From contig NZ_LT629796.1 in NCBI RefSeq assembly GCF_900106065.1, positions 310,001 through 374,000 on the forward strand: a stretch of DNA of 64,000 nt. The letters are read 5' to 3'. The notes beneath the pieces were generated by a model that was not told where the DNA came from, did no database searches, and was given only the letters and a program-made list of their open reading frames with translations. The DNA comes from Pseudomonas mandelii. GTDB taxonomy: Bacteria > Pseudomonadota > Gammaproteobacteria > Pseudomonadales > Pseudomonadaceae. Made by a program: the position numbers and the translations under genes. Position 1 is the first letter of the stretch. The number at the start of each line of letters is the position of its first letter. Shown here in pieces: positions 61,891 to 64,000 of the stretch.

Positions 61891-62011
61891 ACTGTCGGCG
61901 GGGCATCTCCCCCAAGTGTCGCGTCGATATAGGTACCAACGGACCGCGTGCCTTTGTTTTACTCCTAATGGTCTTAACCCGGATTCACCCCCCAGAACCC
62001 GGGTTTTTTTT
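61891..62011 (+). ncRNA. rgsA: RgsA-like (P16) small RNA
   Basis: About 121 nt between the TetR and tatD genes, the position I recall for RgsA in P. aeruginosa. It starts ACTGTCGGCGGGGCATCTCCCCC (a GGGG/CCCC hairpin) and ends in a Rho-independent terminator (AACCCGG ... CCGGGTT, then eight T). A -10 like CAATACT (61881-61887) is one base from the RpoS consensus CTATACT. RgsA depends on RpoS. The start is placed by this -10 and could be 10 bases upstream, where a second CAATACT occurs. Confidence 0.65.
61976..62011 (+). terminator. Rho-independent terminator of the RgsA-like RNA
   Basis: AACCCGG (61976-61982) pairs with CCGGGTT (61999-62005) around a C-rich loop, followed by TTTTTTTT. Plus strand only. 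Confidence 0.85.
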
Positions 62012-62020
62012 GCCTGCGAT

Positions 62021-62806
62021 TCAGCCCTTCACATGCGCCAGCGGAAACAGGCGCTTGAAGTTTTCAGTGGTCTGCTCGGCAAATCGCTCGTAAGCCTCAC
62101 CCCGCAACATTGCCAGAAACTCCGCCACCTCGCGCACGTACTGCGGCAGGTTGGGTTTGCCGCGATAAGGGATCGGCGCCAGGTACGGCGAGTCGGTTTC
62201 TACCAGCAATCGATCAGCCGGCACTTTGCTGGCGACGTCACGCAGCGCATCGGCATTGCGAAAAGTGACAATGCCAGACAGGGAAATGTAATAGCCCATG
62301 TCCAGCGCAGCCTTGGCCATGTCCCAGTCTTCCGTGAAGCAATGCAACACGCCCGCCTGAGGCAACGCAGCCTCGCGCAGCAAGCTCAACGTATCGGCAC
62401 GGGCGCCACGGGTGTGGATGATCACCGGTTTGCCTGTTTGCTGAGCCGCCTGCAGGTGCAAGCGAAACGATGCCTGCTGCAACTCTGCCGCTTCCGGCTC
62501 GTAGTGATAATCCAGGCCGGTTTCACCGATGGCCACGACACGGGGGTGATTGAGCTCACGCAACAACCAATCCAGCGCCGGAGCGGCACCCGGCTGTACA
62601 TCCAGAGGATGCACGCCCACTGAACAGTCGACGTCGCCATAACGTTCGGCCAGGGCTTTGACATCCGCGGCATTTTCAACGCTGACGCCGATACATAAAA
62701 AGTGCCCTACCCCGCGCTGCCGGGCCGCATCAAGCGCGGCATCCAGTGAGCCGTCGTGGGCGGCGAGGTCAAGACGATCGAGGTGACAATGGGAATCTAC
62801 GAGCAT
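62021..62806 (-). CDS. TatD family metal-dependent DNase
   Basis: 261 residues. Metal sites: HCHLD at the N-terminus (SHCHLDRLDLA), Glu in IGETGLDYHY, His in VIIHTRGARAD, His in VLHCFTED and Asp in LLVETDSPYLAP. TatD proteins are 3'-5' DNases of the cytoplasm. Upstream neighbours pilZ and holB match the pseudomonad order tmk-holB-pilZ-tatD. Confidence 0.95.
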   Translation of the reverse strand: MLVDSHCHLDRLDLAAHDGSLDAALDAARQRGVGHFLCIGVSVENAADVKALAERYGDVDCSVGVHPLDVQPGAAPALDWLLRELNHPRVVAIGETGLDYHYEPEAAELQQASFRLHLQAAQQTGKPVIIHTRGARADTLSLLREAALPQAGVLHCFTEDWDMAKAALDMGYYISLSGIVTFRNADALRDVASKVPADRLLVETDSPYLAPIPYRGKPNLPQYVREVAEFLAMLRGEAYERFAEQTTENFKRLFPLAHVKG

Positions 62807-62820
62807 AAAAGGGCTGCAAC

Positions 62821-63177
62821 TTACATCGTATGAGTGGGACGGTCGGACTTCAGGGCTCCGGCCAGATGGGTTTCGATTCGACTGCGCGCGGTGTTGTCGC
62901 CGTCGTTGAATTGTACGCCGACCCCGGCAGCCCGATTGCCCTGCGCACCGTTGGGCGTAATCCAGGCAACCTTGCCGGCTACCGGAATCTTATCGACCTC
63001 ATCCATCAGGTTCAGCAGCATGAACACCTCGTCGCCCAACTTGTAGCTCTTGTTGGTCGGGATAAACAGGCCACCGTTCTTGATGAACGGCATGTAGGCC
63101 GCGTAAAGCACGGACTTGTCCTTGATGGTCAGGGACAAAATGCCGTTGCGCGGCCCCGGATTGACGGCTTCATTCAT
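62821..63177 (-). CDS. pilZ: PilZ domain protein
   Basis: 118 residues, the type IV pilus PilZ. GILSLTIKDKSVLYAAYMPF and GGLFIPTNKSYKLGDEVFM are typical. The RxxxR motif used for c-di-GMP binding is not visible at the N-terminus, as in P. aeruginosa PilZ, which does not bind c-di-GMP and works in pilus assembly. ATG 63177 has GGAGG 5 bases upstream. Confidence 0.93.
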   Translation of the reverse strand: MNEAVNPGPRNGILSLTIKDKSVLYAAYMPFIKNGGLFIPTNKSYKLGDEVFMLLNLMDEVDKIPVAGKVAWITPNGAQGNRAAGVGVQFNDGDNTARSRIETHLAGALKSDRPTHTM

Positions 63178-63219
63178 GCTGACCTCCATTGCTGATGATC
63201 AGAGTCTAGGCACAGACGA

Positions 63220-64000
63220 TCACTTCTGGGTAGGCAAGGATGCCCATTGCACCAGCAGTGCCTCCAGCAACAAGGCCGGATTGAGGTTAGCTTTGCTCAT
63301 GACCTTCTGACGCTGGGCGAGAATCCAGTCCTGGATATTCAAGACTTTATCCTGAGCGGTTTTCTGCGCCAGGTATTGAATGACCTTGCGCATGTCCGCC
63401 AACCCCAGCCCCTGCTCATCCTGGGTCAATTGATAGCGCAGGATCAGACTCGACCAGTCGCAGAACCAGTCGAACAACAGCAACTGCGGGACGGTTTTCC
63501 ATTCTTCGGCCAATTGCGTCGGCGATTGCTGCTGCTTGAGCAGCTTCTTCACGCCTTCGACCACCAGAGCTCGCTGTTCGCGCACGCCTTGGGCCTGCAA
63601 CTTGACCGCCGCCAGCGGGGAGCCGGCCGCCAGGGTCAGCAGTTCGATACGCTCTTCTTCCGAGCTGTCCGGCAGGGCCTTGGCCAGCCAGGCAAGACTC
63701 ATCGCTTCGCTCGGCAGCGGACAAGCCTGCTGTACGCAGCGGCTCTTGATGGTCGGCAGCAGACGACTGGTCTGGTGGCTGACCAACAGCAAAACGGTGT
63801 CGCCGGACGGTTCCTCAAGACTTTTGAGCAAGGCGTTCGCGGCGTTGATGTTCATCGACTCGACCGGCTCGATCAACACCACCTTGCGCCCGCCCATTTG
63901 GGCGGTCTGGACCACGAAACTGACCAGATTGCGCACCTGATCGACCTTGATCGCCTTGTCGGCCTCTTCGGGTTCCAGGATGTAGTTGTCGGGGTGGCTG
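63220..64000 (-). CDS. holB: DNA polymerase III subunit delta' (N-terminus beyond window)
   Basis: The visible 260 residues are the C-terminal part of HolB, part of the clamp loader. ANALLKSLEEPSGDTVLLLVSHQTSRLLPTIKSRCV (key residues LLKSLEEP, LLPTIKSRC) is the AAA+ sensor-1/SRC region. The rest is the C-terminal collar domain. The frame is open to the right edge. tmk should lie beyond. Confidence 0.93.
   Translation of the reverse strand, partial: SHPDNYILEPEEADKAIKVDQVRNLVSFVVQTAQMGGRKVVLIEPVESMNINAANALLKSLEEPSGDTVLLLVSHQTSRLLPTIKSRCVQQACPLPSEAMSLAWLAKALPDSSEEERIELLTLAAGSPLAAVKLQAQGVREQRALVVEGVKKLLKQQQSPTQLAEEWKTVPQLLLFDWFCDWSSLILRYQLTQDEQGLGLADMRKVIQYLAQKTAQDKVLNIQDWILAQRQKVMSKANLNPALLLEALLVQWASLPTQK

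Noticed and set aside
1-64000. CRISPR arrays, tRNA, rRNA, phage or replication origin
   Set aside because: The repeats found are dispersed inverted REP types, not regularly spaced direct repeats. I saw no tRNA cloverleaf, rRNA sequence, integrase or dnaA-box cluster.

Overview
The window is chromosomal DNA of a Pseudomonas of the fluorescens group. The evidence is the high-GC coding style, the many REP/REPIN repeats of the types known from that group (GCGGGCAAGCCTCGCTCC, GCGAGCAGGCTCGCTCCC and others), and gene neighbourhoods that match pseudomonad chromosomes: tatD-pilZ-holB next to an RgsA-like sRNA, divergent etfBA/ETF-QO, and the N-acetylglutaminylglutamine amide operon. About 65 protein genes are supported, plus one likely sRNA, seven Rho-independent terminators, twelve REP pairs and several operator-like palindromes. 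I see no tRNA, rRNA, CRISPR array, prophage or intact insertion sequence. Both ends cut genes: a GGDEF protein on the left and holB on the right.

Layout. 1-6.2 kb: GGDEF protein; an ABC exporter/DsbA-like/trhO operon; bolA and a DUF2059 protein. 6.3-14.3 kb: fumC, an EamA transporter, DUF6316, a thiolase, pap and mnmC. 14.4-19.4 kb: the NAGGN osmoprotectant genes (amidotransferase, ngg, M42 peptidase). 19.5-31.4 kb: yheU-like, a CsrA/Rsm paralogue, ynfA, an SDR, a DUF3309 protein, an LtaS-type sulfatase, a START-domain protein, a Cys-cluster protein, a MocR regulator, an OmpA/DUF4398/solute-binding operon, and etfBA. 31.4-33.6 kb: an intergenic region with a candidate MITE and a PsrA-type operator over the ETF-QO promoter, then ETF-QO. 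33.7-35.8 kb: an AraC regulator and a zinc alcohol dehydrogenase. 35.8-41.0 kb: IclR regulator and galactonate genes dgoT, dgoD, dgoA, dgoK. 41.1-43.4 kb: an AT-richer accessory island that looks like an orphan type VI secretion cargo set (PAAR, transthyretin-like adaptor, GHSLGG lipase, lipoprotein immunity candidate). 43.5-47.5 kb: GNAT, HD-domain, MFS and three small proteins. 47.5-51.9 kb: PfkB kinase, NCS1 permease, ADP-ribosylglycohydrolase-type enzyme and GntR regulator. 52.0-58.4 kb: AraFGH-type sugar ABC transporter, SDR sugar dehydrogenase, SMP-30 lactonase and FadR-type regulator. 58.6-64 kb: DUF1285, DUF4823, moaA, TetR, RgsA-like sRNA, tatD, pilZ, holB.

How they fit. The AraFGH-type importer, SDR sugar dehydrogenase and SMP-30 lactonase at 52-58 kb would produce a sugar acid. 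DgoD, DgoK and DgoA at 36-41 kb would carry galactonate to pyruvate and glyceraldehyde 3-phosphate. The two loci lie about 15 kb apart, yet their promoters share nearly the same sequence: a TCCCATAttwTGGGA palindrome at the same distance from an identical -35 and -10 with the same 17-bp spacer. I read this as one split regulon for oxidative (De Ley-Doudoroff) galactose use. The other points worth most attention are the PAAR/lipase/immunity set, where PAAR and its adaptor are separated only by one in-frame stop codon, and the permease/hydrolase/kinase/GntR cluster, which looks like an uncharacterised route for salvage of an N-ribosylated compound.
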